Positions 1 through 7,257 of a DNA stretch of 13,102 nt are shown piece after piece (the stretch's first letter is position 1; every line of letters starts with the position of its first letter). Under the pieces are notes generated by a model that ran no database searches, had not been told where the DNA came from, and worked only from the letters and a program-made list of their open reading frames with translations. The stretch comes from Lachnospiraceae bacterium (GTDB taxonomy: Bacteria > Bacillota > Clostridia > Lachnospirales > Lachnospiraceae). Where the stretch lies: assembly GCA_003542935.1 (NCBI GenBank), contig DPJQ01000233.1:10321-23422 (forward strand). The letters are read 5' to 3'. The position numbers were made by a program, and so were the translations under genes.

Positions 1-16
1 ATGTTCTTTCCTCCTG
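1..16 (-). promoter_or_regulatory. Ribosome binding site of a minus-strand gene starting at the window edge
   Basis: On the minus strand the last bases of the window read ACAGGAGGAAAGAACAT. This is a near-perfect Shine-Dalgarno followed, seven bases on, by the first two bases of a possible ATG. The gene would run leftwards out of the window, downstream of the two-component pair but separated from it by a terminator. Its product cannot be seen. The position suits a sugar ABC transporter binding protein, which often follows YesM/YesN pairs, but that is only inference. Confidence 0.45.
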
Positions 17-125
17 TTATTATAACTGTTATTCCGGTTTTCGACATCTCGTACCGACGGGATCTCTAACCTTTCCGACAATGCCAGTATATCTCCTTCG
101 ACCGTCAGGAAATAGGAATAAATTG

Positions 126-162
126 AAAAAAGAGTTGTACAATTTTGTAAAAAGTACAACTC
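126..162 (-). terminator. Rho-independent terminator of the two-component operon
   Basis: GAGTTGTAC (132-140) and GTACAACTC (154-162) form a perfect 9-bp stem around a 13-base A/T-rich loop. Read on the minus strand, the stem is followed directly by six T (126-131, A on the plus strand). It lies about 35 bases after the response regulator stop codon, so it should end the kinase-regulator transcript. Confidence 0.75.
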
Positions 163-196
163 CCAGTGAATCCTCCCTATTCCTGATACAAACCGT

Positions 197-1657
197 CTAT
201 CCCTTCGCCTCATGGCGGTAATCCCTAGGGCTTTTCCCGTATGTTTTCCGGAATACCCGGCTGAAATAGGCGTAATCATCATACCCCGTAAGAAAAGCGA
301 TCTCTGTCAGACTGGTCTCGCTCTCCCTGATATATGCAGCCGCTTTCTCCATCCGCTTTCTTGTCACATATACCATCAGATTCTCCCCGGTTTCGCGGCG
401 GAAAGTCCGGGAAAAATACGTACTTTCCATGCCGAATCTTCCGGCAAGCCCCGTCAGGCTCAGATCCTCAAAATAATTCTCATCTATATAGGCCACCGCA
501 GACCGTATGATATCGGACACCGTATGCGCGGCCTCATCCTGCCCTAAAGACAGGCCGAAATCGATTACATCACGGACTGCGGCGCACAGATCTTCGCCGT
601 TTAGCCGCTCAATGATCTGATCCGACAGGCTGATCAGATCCTCCATGGCCGCGGCCTCCCGTGAACCCTGACTGCTCCCTGTGGCCTCTGACACCGCATT
701 CAGAATACGTTTTACCGTCTGTTTCACTTCCAGATACTCCCACCGCTCACTGACGCATTCCGCCAGACCCGTTTTTTTGAACACCAGTTTTTCTATGGCG
801 GCACGGTTTTTCCTCCGGAATAATTCTTTAAATTCTTTCACCCTGCCCTCGTCAAACCGACTGCTGATCTTTTTTTCCTCTCCGGACGTCCCGGAATGCC
901 CGGCCACAAAAAACACATCCTCTGGTACGTAGGGCCGCATCATCAGCATAGATAATTCATTGGGCCGGTATACGTGATTGAACACATAGGGCACTTCACT
1001 TTTCAAACACTTGCGTATTTCCTTTTTTACCGACCAGGACAGCAGATTCATATCGTAGCCATAGGCCGCCGACAAAGCTCCCATATCGTGGATCTTGATC
1101 AGCATCAGGCTCATCCCCGCAAAATCCGCGTCCGTATTCATCGTTATAATCGGAGTAAATGCCGTGTCCCTCTTCTCCAGAAGCTGGCTGAATTCCCGAT
1201 CCTGGAGGATGGACGAGGCTTTGAGGATCTGGGACTGCTGTTCCCTGCGCTGGCGGGCGTCGGCTTTCCGGCCGCTGATAATCTCCAACGCTTTTGCCAG
1301 TGCGTTCACAAGGTCGATCCTGGTAACAGGCTTTACCAGGTAGTTAATGGAACCTGCCATAAACGTATCTTTCACATACTTGAAATCGTCATAACCGCTG
1401 ACGACAAAAGTGATGATATCCGGGTAACCGTCATGAATCCTTTGCAGTAGCTCCACGCCGTTTACAAAAGGCATGTTGATATCCGTTATGAGAATATCCG
1501 GCCGTTCCTGTTCTAGCCTCCGTAAAACCTCCTCCCCGTCCGCCGCCGGTTCCATACAGCACAGGGAATACCGGGACCAGTCGATCATCGTGCAGAGTTT
1601 CATTCTTGTCCAGTATTCATCGTCCGCTATCAGGACTTTATAGTATTCTTTCTCCAT
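197..1657 (-). CDS. Two-component response regulator, AraC-type (YesN family)
   Basis: This is a cytoplasmic transcription regulator of 486 aa, full length for the YesN-like family. Residues 5-125 are a receiver domain with acidic pocket D12/D13, phospho-acceptor D59 (in ILITDINMP), S87 and K109 (in YLVKP). A long poorly conserved linker follows. The last 100 residues are an AraC/XylS double helix-turn-helix, ending in the typical GYDDYAYFSRVFRKTYGKSPRDYR stretch. The ATG lies 28 bases inside the end of the upstream kinase gene, with a GGGTGG-like ribosome site, so the two are translationally coupled. The partner kinase should phosphorylate D59, and the regulator would then act on nearby carbohydrate uptake or degradation genes. 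The family assignment is firm; the signal and targets are not visible. Confidence 0.93.
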   Translation of the reverse strand: MEKEYYKVLIADDEYWTRMKLCTMIDWSRYSLCCMEPAADGEEVLRRLEQERPDILITDINMPFVNGVELLQRIHDGYPDIITFVVSGYDDFKYVKDTFMAGSINYLVKPVTRIDLVNALAKALEIISGRKADARQRREQQSQILKASSILQDREFSQLLEKRDTAFTPIITMNTDADFAGMSLMLIKIHDMGALSAAYGYDMNLLSWSVKKEIRKCLKSEVPYVFNHVYRPNELSMLMMRPYVPEDVFFVAGHSGTSGEEKKISSRFDEGRVKEFKELFRRKNRAAIEKLVFKKTGLAECVSERWEYLEVKQTVKRILNAVSEATGSSQGSREAAAMEDLISLSDQIIERLNGEDLCAAVRDVIDFGLSLGQDEAAHTVSDIIRSAVAYIDENYFEDLSLTGLAGRFGMESTYFSRTFRRETGENLMVYVTRKRMEKAAAYIRESETSLTEIAFLTGYDDYAYFSRVFRKTYGKSPRDYRHEAKG

Positions 1658-3453
1658 TGCTCTGCCACCCCCATTGTCTGCCTGGCTATGGTGAGCCGGA
1701 CCGCCGTGCCTTTGCCGTCTTTGCTCTCGACCCGGATCCCAAAAGCATCCCCGTACAACATTTTCACACGGGCATTGATATTGACCAGCCCGATAGAATT
1801 GCCCTTTGCCACCAGCTCCAGGTTATTTTCCTCCATTTTCCGATTTACCTTATCGGCATGGGCTATGCCCGTGCCGTTGTCCTCCACAGCGATCACCAGA
1901 CTGTCCCCCTCCGCTTTGGCCCGTATGGCCACCTTTTTTTCTCCTCGGATATTGCGCAGGCCGTGATTCAACGCATTCTCCACCAACGGCTGTATACAGA
2001 TCCGCGGCACGGAACATTTAAGAGCGGCATCGTCAATGTCAAATTCATATTGGACATTGTCCTGCATCCGCACATTCATCACATAAATATAATTTTTCAG
2101 ATGCACGATCTCCTTAGCCACAGTAGAAAAAGGATTCTTCATATCCAGGCTGTAACGGAATATGTTGGATAAAGACTGACACAAAAGGCTGACCTCCTCA
2201 CACTGGCGTATCTGCGCAATGCTGCTCATGGTATCCAGAGTATTATAAAAGAAATGGGGGTTGATCTGAGCCTGCATGGCATTATATTCCGCCCGCTCCA
2301 GCAAAAGCTTCGTCTCGTACTCCCTGGCCAGCAACGTCTGGATCTGATCCAGCATTTCATTAAAATTCCTTCCCAGCTCACCGATCTCATCCTGCTGTTT
2401 TACCGATATCCGCAAATCCGTCTCTCCCTCCTTGATCCGCTGCGTCATCCTGGTAAGTTCCTCCAAGGGGCGGGTCAGGCTCTTCGTCCACACAAAAGTA
2501 ATAAAAAACGCGATGAAAGCCATCAAAAGAGCTATGCTAAGCAAGCTGGATGTAAGAGAACGTTGGTTCGCTTCCAGAAGCGCCTGGGGAACCAGGGCGC
2601 ACACGCTGAAATCATATTTCTCCTGCTCCACCCGGAAAAATACCCGGCCGTTCCTGCCGGGCGACACGGCATGCTCAGACTGTCCTTGTCTGATCGTTTC
2701 CTCGATATCCTGGTAACATTCCAGTTCCTCCCCCTCAAGCGATCCCACCGATGTTATGGTCCGGTCTCCCGCCGGCTGCAGCCAGACAAACATATTCTCA
2801 TCCGTGATAAACCGCTTTATACAGGCCTGGTACGCCTTACAGTCCATATCGCAGACCAGATACCCCACCAACCGGCCGATATTGCTGTTGCTGTAAATCT
2901 TCATGGCTAATCGGATCAGATCCTTTTCCCTGTAAGCATTGTAATAGCCGGATACCAACATCGTCGTTCGATCCGAATGGACAAAGTTCTTTACCACATC
3001 CGCATTATTCTCCCGGGTCTCGTCATAAATATCCAGGGGGTAATTATGGCGCGGAGTGACCGCCCGCCGATAGGTGCTGATAATCTGATCCGACGAATCA
3101 TATAGATATAGAGCCACCACCCTGTCCGAAGTATCAAAGTACTCCGTGGCGATATTGTAAGCTTCCCTGTGGTATCTTTCCTTAAGCCGCCGGATCGGAA
3201 TATCCGCCTTTAAATCACGCATAAGCTGCTGGCGGTTGTACACTTTGACGATCTTATTTTCGATCCCTTTGATGATAGAATGAAGATCTCCCTGCATATT
3301 CTGCAGGAGGCTGAAATTTTCCTTTTTGGCCTGGTCATAGATCAGCCGGGAGGATCCCCTGCTAAACAGCCATGTCTGCAGCAAAAGAGCTATCATAATG
3401 CAGAGGAGGCAAAGCGCCAGCACTTTAAATCTCATCTTCAGTGGAAATTTCAT
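1630..3453 (-). CDS. Membrane sensor histidine kinase (YesM family)
   Basis: This 607-aa kinase has the usual YesM layout. A first membrane segment at about residues 10-30 is followed by an extracellular sensor region of about 270 residues (probably Cache-like) and a second membrane segment at 301-323. A HAMP linker occupies about 324-377. The His_kinase domain carries phospho-acceptor H400 in the motif AQINPHFFYNTLD. The HATPase_c domain has N-box N493 (PLVENALNHG), G1 box D525-I530 (DNGTGI) and G2 box 551-559. The ATG is preceded by AAGGA at a suitable distance. It should sense an extracellular ligand, often a sugar or sugar-binding protein in this family, and phosphorylate the overlapping AraC-type regulator. 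All key catalytic motifs are present. The adjoining broken glycoside hydrolase suggests a polysaccharide-related signal, which is inference. Confidence 0.93.
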   Translation of the reverse strand: MKFPLKMRFKVLALCLLCIMIALLLQTWLFSRGSSRLIYDQAKKENFSLLQNMQGDLHSIIKGIENKIVKVYNRQQLMRDLKADIPIRRLKERYHREAYNIATEYFDTSDRVVALYLYDSSDQIISTYRRAVTPRHNYPLDIYDETRENNADVVKNFVHSDRTTMLVSGYYNAYREKDLIRLAMKIYSNSNIGRLVGYLVCDMDCKAYQACIKRFITDENMFVWLQPAGDRTITSVGSLEGEELECYQDIEETIRQGQSEHAVSPGRNGRVFFRVEQEKYDFSVCALVPQALLEANQRSLTSSLLSIALLMAFIAFFITFVWTKSLTRPLEELTRMTQRIKEGETDLRISVKQQDEIGELGRNFNEMLDQIQTLLAREYETKLLLERAEYNAMQAQINPHFFYNTLDTMSSIAQIRQCEEVSLLCQSLSNIFRYSLDMKNPFSTVAKEIVHLKNYIYVMNVRMQDNVQYEFDIDDAALKCSVPRICIQPLVENALNHGLRNIRGEKKVAIRAKAEGDSLVIAVEDNGTGIAHADKVNRKMEENNLELVAKGNSIGLVNINARVKMLYGDAFGIRVESKDGKGTAVRLTIARQTMGVAEQWRKNTIKS

Positions 3454-3660
3454 TTTCCCTGTTCCTTCTGTTAGTTTTTCCTCTAGTATAGCAAATTTCC
3501 CTTCCCCGCACCAGATACTTATCAGGGGCCTGCCACCGGGATCCCGGACGGACGTTTTGTTTCTTTTTTAGTTTATGGGTTGATATTATGAAATTTTCAC
3601 CCCATATGTTAGGAAAATCTTGAAAAAAAAACTTGACTTATTTTGTGAATAGAAAAGTAA

Positions 3661-4078
3661 GTGCATGTTCAGATTATGAAATCATGCAAGGCTCATGGGA
3701 TGCAGGACTTCCGCCCTTTTAATGAGATCATCAGCTATTACTTCAGGACATACAAAATGACATTCGGAAAAGAACATCCCCGGCTATCTGCCAAGGCAAT
3801 GGATTCCGTGATTGGCTCTTTCCTGGGCAGTTCTATACTCGCGAACGTTATGATTTGCCAACGTTGTCGCCCGTATATGCCCGCGAGCGCCAATAAATCT
3901 GGAAAATATTTGTGCTCGCGAGTATAACAATCTGGACGGCCTTGAATATGATCCAGAGACCTACCAGGCTATGATAGACAGGCATTTCCAGACACGGTAT
4001 CGGAATTGCGATTACAATCTCTGCCACTTTATGTCTGAGGAAGTCTGTAATAACCGTTTTTATGAGACATGCTATTAG
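3661..4078 (+). pseudogene. Small unknown gene interrupted by a MITE-like insertion
   Basis: Two open stretches lie in different frames: 3661-3835, coding for a piece containing FNEIISYYFRTYKMTFGKEHP, and 3927-4078, coding for a piece ending in NNRFYETCY before TAG. Removing bases 3836-3926 (91 nt, an 89-bp element plus one TA) joins them in one frame as GSSNNLDGLEYDPETYQ. The restored protein would be 103 aa from the ATG at 3676 or 95 aa from the ATG at 3700. No clear ribosome site precedes any start, so the 5' end may already be lost. I do not recognise the family. The composition (many aromatic residues, YNLCHFMSEEV) resembles small hypothetical proteins of clostridial mobile elements, but no function can be given. 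Confidence 0.6.
3834..3926. mobile_element. 89-bp MITE-like element with terminal inverted repeats and TA duplication
   Basis: TATACTCGCGA (3834-3844) and TCGCGAGTATA (3916-3926) are perfect 11-bp inverted repeats. If the outer TA on each side is the duplicated target, the element is 3836-3924 (89 bp) with 9-bp termini TACTCGCGA/TCGCGAGTA. Excision leaving one TA restores the host reading frame exactly, which supports these boundaries. The interior carries a further imperfect hairpin (two AACGTT blocks at 3844-3849 and 3860-3865, flanked by GCG and CGC) and more CGCGAG-like words. It is non-coding and too small to encode a transposase, so it would depend on one in trans. TA duplication is typical of IS630/Tc1-mariner-type transposases. 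Confidence 0.7.
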
Positions 4079-4159
4079 ATCCTGCCGCCATCTGTCCGCA
4101 ATTTGCTGCCAATTGACAGCAGCCGTATGGATTCATCCTCTTTTGTATAAAATATTTGT

Positions 4160-4207
4160 GTATTGTTGTGTATTTTTCTTGACGTATTGCGTATTGTTGT
4201 GTATTAT
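4160..4207 (+). promoter_or_regulatory. hicAB promoter with direct-repeat operator
   Basis: TTGACG (4179-4184) and TATTAT (4202-4207) are separated by 17 bases, a good sigma70-type promoter placed 21 bases before hicA. The 15-bp sequence GTATTGTTGTGTATT occurs twice, at 4160-4174 and 4191-4205, spaced 31 bases start to start (about three helical turns). One copy lies just upstream of the -35 and the other covers the spacer and part of the -10. This is a natural operator for autorepression by the ribbon-helix-helix antitoxin HicB. The promoter is seen directly; binding is inferred. Confidence 0.7.
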
Positions 4208-4228
4208 GTTCTTATAAGGAGAAGGGCA

Positions 4229-4414
4229 ATGAATCCACGGAACGCGGCAATCAAGGACTTAAACAATAGCGGCTATCAGTTCAAACGGAACGGAGGGAAT
4301 CACGATATCTACTACAATCCAGAAACAAAGTATTCCATTCCCTTGAAGCGTGGCCACTTCGATGAAGACGATCTCCGCTACATACGCAAAGAAATCAAAC
4401 AGGGCGGAAGGTAA
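4229..4414 (+). CDS. hicA: HicA family mRNA interferase toxin
   Basis: A 61-aa protein of typical HicA size. These toxins adopt a double-stranded RNA-binding-domain fold and cleave mRNA, with one conserved histidine as the active residue. The core GGNHDIYYNPETKYSIPLKRG contains that histidine (residue 25 in GNHDIY) and the conserved P..RG segment. I start at the ATG at 4229 because AAGGAG lies seven bases before it and the promoter fits; an upstream in-frame start at 4163 would lie before the promoter's transcription start. Stop at 4412. It is followed after 34 bases by hicB, giving the usual toxin-first order of hicAB. Both genes are intact, so the toxin is probably active and held by HicB. 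Confidence 0.92.
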   Translation: MNPRNAAIKDLNNSGYQFKRNGGNHDIYYNPETKYSIPLKRGHFDEDDLRYIRKEIKQGGR

Positions 4415-4448
4415 ATCCCTCCCTGCCGCCGGCAAAGGAGGCTGACCT

Positions 4449-4856
4449 ATGAAATATATCTATACTGCAACATTTGTTCCCAATGAGGCCGGAACCAAAT
4501 ACTATTGCAGAGTGCCCGACCTTCCCGGGTGTGTTACCACCGGGAGCACTCTTGATGAGGCCATTGAAATGATCACCGACGCCGCCAGCGGCTGGCTTGT
4601 GGTGGCAGAGGATGAAGGGAACGAGATTCCGGCCCCTACTCCACAGCACAATTTGGACATTCCGGAAAATGCGGTCTGCTCCATCATCCGCATTGATACA
4701 TTCGCATACCGGGCGGCAACCGATACCAGAGCAGTCCGTAAAAACGTTTCACTTCCTGCATGGATGGCCACCTTGGCAGAAAAGCGCGGGGTGAACTGCT
4801 CCCAGGTTCTCCAGGACGGACTTATGGAGTTGCTTAATGCCGGCCATGCAAGATAA
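4449..4856 (+). CDS. hicB: HicB family antitoxin
   Basis: A 135-aa antitoxin of normal length. Residues 1-60 form the partial RNase H fold that binds HicA, with the family signature YCRVPDLPGCVTTGSTLDEAIEM. The C-terminal part (about 98-131, KNVSLPAWMATLAEKRGVNCSQVLQDGLMELL) is a ribbon-helix-helix DNA-binding segment. AAAGGAGG lies eight bases before the ATG, a stronger ribosome site than that of hicA, which suits antitoxin excess. It should neutralise HicA and, as a complex, repress the operon through the repeats at 4160-4205. A GC-rich terminator follows. The identification is firm; the biological trigger is unknown. Confidence 0.92.
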   Translation: MKYIYTATFVPNEAGTKYYCRVPDLPGCVTTGSTLDEAIEMITDAASGWLVVAEDEGNEIPAPTPQHNLDIPENAVCSIIRIDTFAYRAATDTRAVRKNVSLPAWMATLAEKRGVNCSQVLQDGLMELLNAGHAR

Positions 4857-4896
4857 GGCTGATTTACGGATATTGATATTTTGAGATACACATAGG

Positions 4897-4934
4897 AAAA
4901 CACCCCGCCGGCCCTACTCGGGTCTGCGGGGTGT
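4897..4934. terminator. GC-rich bidirectional terminator between hicB and the hydrolase remnant
   Basis: ACACCCCGC (4900-4908) pairs perfectly with GCGGGGTGT (4926-4934), with additional CCC/GGG pairing in the loop. Minus-strand transcripts from the hydrolase remnant leave the hairpin into TTTTCC; plus-strand transcripts from hicB leave it into CTTAAC, a weaker tail. It therefore sits between two convergent units and probably serves both. Confidence 0.65.
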
Positions 4935-4977
4935 CTTAACGCGTCGCCGGACGGGGTTCATCCCGCCGATGCGCCGG

Positions 4978-6203
4978 TTAGGAGGCGCAAGTTACCGCCG
5001 GGCCTTCCATACCGGTATCGATCAGCTCCTCCGAAGAGTACTGGCCGTTGGGCGTATTATAGTAGCGGTTCATCTTCCGCGGTGTGACGGTAATCTCAAT
5101 GGCATTCTCCCCTTCATTCAGATAAGAAGTGATATCCAGAGTATAGGGCTGATACATCACCTTGCCCGCTTCTTTTCCGTTTACCTTTATGGCAGCCGCC
5201 GTATACACATTGTTCAGCTTCAGTACCGCTTTCTGTAACGGGGCTTTACTAATTAATTTATAGGACGTATTGTAAATACCGCCGGCGGCTACTTTCTGCA
5301 GGGCTCCGCCGTGGAAACCGGGATCGTTCCATTTCCCGAGGATATTTTCCGTACGGGCTCGCAGAGCAGGGCCAGGGCCATACTGTTTTTACCGGAATAA
5401 CTGTCCTCGCTGGCGCCGAATTTCGCAACGATCACACCGTTATCCGCCTGGGCCCGATAGATCTTACCGCTGTCCTGATCCAGCCAGTAGAAATTCTGAT
5501 ACTTCCCGTCGGCCTTGACGGTGATGGTATTTTCACAGGTGTCAATGTTGCGGATATAGACCAGCTCCCCGCCGTCACCCAAAGTGCGTCTCGCAAAACG
5601 GACGTTTGTGTTTTTCTCATAGGTGACGGCCGTTTTACGGCTGCCAGGGCTTTCTCCAGATCCGCCATGATCTTGGGGTTCGATCCGTTCTCCTGGGCGA
5701 TGATCTCAGCGGCACAGGCGGCCACTTTCGCATCCCCAGCAGCGTATTTTCCGTCAGCGTAACCGGGCTGTTTTGCCGGAGCGTTTCCGTACAGGATTAC
5801 CGTAGCCAGTTCTTTTAGTTTCTCCATTGTGGCCACGGGAAGAGTGGTTCCCTCCACTACGATGGCCTGGTAGGTCATCTTTCCGCCGTTCGCGGAAATT
5901 TTCCCGTCTTCATAAACGGTATCCGCCGCCTGGATACTGGCATCGTTGATGGCATCCCAGGCTATACCGTTGTAATTCATCGCCTTTACCGCGTCTGTCT
6001 CGGACAGGCTGCCGTTGTAGGGCATGTACAAGGCCACATCCTTACTGGGGCTGCCCTGCTGCATCAGGTAATTGACCCTGGCCGCGTAGAGGTTCATCTC
6101 CGGAAAATAGGGGGACAGGGTATTGGTCTCTGTCACATTGATGCCGGTGCCGGCCATGGGCGACCAGCCGTTTTCCCCGAAAGTTTCCGTATCCTTACCA
6201 TAT
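4978..6203 (-). pseudogene. C-terminal remnant of a large glycoside hydrolase (GH106 rhamnosidase-like), frameshifted and cut by the Mu-like element
   Basis: Three frames together encode about 400 residues of one protein. The upstream frame contains GKDTETFGENGWSPMAGTGIN and VALYMPYNGSLSETDAVKAM, then a segment of the type Y-AIVVEGTTLPVATMEKLKELA common in GH106-like enzymes. The last frame carries a C-terminal sugar-binding-like beta sandwich (VNGKEAGKVMYQPYTLDITSYLNEGENAIEITVTP) ending at TAA. The first frameshift is a missing A in the run at 5633-5636: adding one A gives VKTAVTYEKNTNVRFARRTLGDGG. The second lies at about 5350-5385, before ENILGKWNDPGF. Coding stops making sense near 6203, where the element starts, so the N-terminal part should lie beyond the element's other end. 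Homopolymer sequencing error could explain the first frameshift. The glycoside hydrolase call is strong; GH106 is moderate. Confidence 0.7.
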
Positions 6204-6266
6204 GTGAAGTTCCCCGCAAAAGGTGAAAAAACCCCGAAATATGCCCTACAAAACGTGAAAAACCGT
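6203..6266. repeat. Left transposon end with repeated GTGAA-type motifs
   Basis: Three related motifs follow the presumed 5'-TG end: GTGAAGTTCCCCG at 6204, GTGAAAAAACCCCG at 6223 and GTGAAAAACCG at 6255. They have the look of multiple transposase-binding sites at a Mu-type end, which in Mu also sit at unequal spacings. The first falls exactly where the interrupted hydrolase frame stops being plausible. The terminal dinucleotide TG (6203-6204) fits Mu-like TG...CA ends. Binding and the exact end are inferred. Confidence 0.5.
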
Positions 6267-6300
6267 CTATCTGGATTGCTTTTTTCTCAAAATATCCTAA

Positions 6301-6352
6301 ACTTATCCCCAAATAAGTCAAAGGTTTTTACGTAAGCTGAAAATAGCTTGCG
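6301..6352 (+). promoter_or_regulatory. Leader of the head operon with two inverted repeats
   Basis: ACTTAT-CCCCAA-ATAAGT (6301-6318) is a perfect dyad with 6-bp arms, and CGTAAGCT-GAAAAT-AGCTTGCG (6331-6352) is an 8-bp hairpin with one T-G pair. No convincing -35/-10 pair is present between the transposon end and the first gene. This is expected for Mor/C-activated promoters, which bind a dyad upstream and lack a good -35. The first dyad is a candidate site for the Mor-like protein encoded at the end of this operon. Confidence 0.35.
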
Positions 6353-6376
6353 CAATGTGAGAAAGGAGTGATGCAG

Positions 6377-6685
6377 ATGGATGGTTTTTGTAATTCAGCG
6401 GACAATGCCTCTATCCGGGGGTACATACTGAGAAGTTTGGTGAAAGGGTATCATTTTTCCCTTCCGGTAAAAACATTGTCCAACAAATTGATATCTTGCG
6501 GCCTGGTCAGTTCGCCGGATATCTCAGGCCAGCTCTATTACCTGGAGCAGTACGGCCTGGTTCAGTTCTCGGGTGGATCAGATGCTTTCAGTGCTTTGGG
6601 TAATGATGCCGTTATCCGGCTTACTGCCAGCGGGATCCAGTTTATAGAGCGCGGAGGGGATCCGGAAATGGGGATTGATTTATGA
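6377..6685 (+). CDS. Mu gp26-like winged-helix phage protein
   Basis: First gene of the left operon, 102 aa. It resembles the small winged-helix proteins encoded beside gp27 in Mu-like phages (Mu gp26/VpaChn25_0724-type). An N-terminal helical part (ASIRGYILRSLVKGY) leads to a helix-turn-helix (LSNKLISCGLVSSPDISGQLYYLEQYGLVQF), a beta wing (DAVIRLTASGIQFIERG) and a short acidic tail. I chose the ATG at 6377 because AGGAG (6364-6368) is eight bases before it; GTG at 6368 and ATG at 6371 overlap or crowd that site. The stop overlaps the next start as ATGA, so the two are coupled. The role is not established for the family; genomic position suggests DNA packaging or regulation. Confidence 0.6.
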   Translation: MDGFCNSADNASIRGYILRSLVKGYHFSLPVKTLSNKLISCGLVSSPDISGQLYYLEQYGLVQFSGGSDAFSALGNDAVIRLTASGIQFIERGGDPEMGIDL

Positions 6686-7245
6686 ATGACAGACCCCGGA
6701 AAACCCGTTCGGATTCCAAAATGTACCAGCTGCCCAAGGATGTGTTAGCCCAGATAAATGGGATGCTTCTGGATGAAAACATGAAGTATTCGGATATCCA
6801 GCACTGGCTGGAGACAGAACAGGGAATGAAGATCAGCCTTTCGTCTATCTCTAACTATGCGGTAAAAATTTACCAGGCAGCACAGCGGGTTTCCGATGAC
6901 TTGGAACGGACAAAGTTTTTTCTTGATTACATTGGCAGCAAAAGCGAAATTGACGCGGGCAAAGCAACCACGGCGATCCTGAAAAGCGGGCTGCTGCAGA
7001 AAATCGCAACGGCGGAGGAAGAATTTAATGAAATGCCCATTGAAAAGGCCGGGAGGCTGTTAGTGGAGATAAACAGGACCGAAATAGCAAGGGAACGCCT
7101 GGAACTTGACTATAAAAAGAAAATGCAGCTTGCCCTGGAAGCTTTTGAAGGCGATATAATGGGACAAATCAAGAAATACCCGGAAATCCGCGAAAAATTT
7201 ATGGCTGCATTATTTGAATTAAAACAGAAAATGCAGGAGAATTAG
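6682..7245 (+). CDS. DUF3486 / Mu gp27-like protein, putative small terminase subunit
   Basis: This 187-aa protein matches the DUF3486 family, represented by Mu gp27, which precedes the large terminase gene in Mu-like phages and is regarded as the likely small terminase. Residues about 10-60 form a helix-turn-helix region (LPKDVLAQINGMLLDENMKYSDIQHWLE, then SSISNYAVKI). The rest is a long charged helical or coiled-coil part (about 95-187), expected for oligomerisation. It shares ATGA with the previous gene, so they are cotranslated. No large terminase follows, which is the main oddity. The protein could direct a helper phage's packaging motor to this element, as small terminases of phage satellites do; that is inference. 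Confidence 0.8.
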   Translation: MNDRPRKTRSDSKMYQLPKDVLAQINGMLLDENMKYSDIQHWLETEQGMKISLSSISNYAVKIYQAAQRVSDDLERTKFFLDYIGSKSEIDAGKATTAILKSGLLQKIATAEEEFNEMPIEKAGRLLVEINRTEIARERLELDYKKKMQLALEAFEGDIMGQIKKYPEIREKFMAALFELKQKMQEN

Positions 7246-7257
7246 GAGGATAAGAAT

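Noticed and set aside
17..26. TATAAT as a promoter for the gene at the left edge
   Set aside because: There is no -35 at the right distance, and transcription would start inside the ribosome site.
1606..2172. Long plus-strand open frame opposite the sensor kinase
   Set aside because: It is a shadow of the kinase gene: no ribosome site, no recognisable domain, and the minus-strand frame has all kinase motifs.
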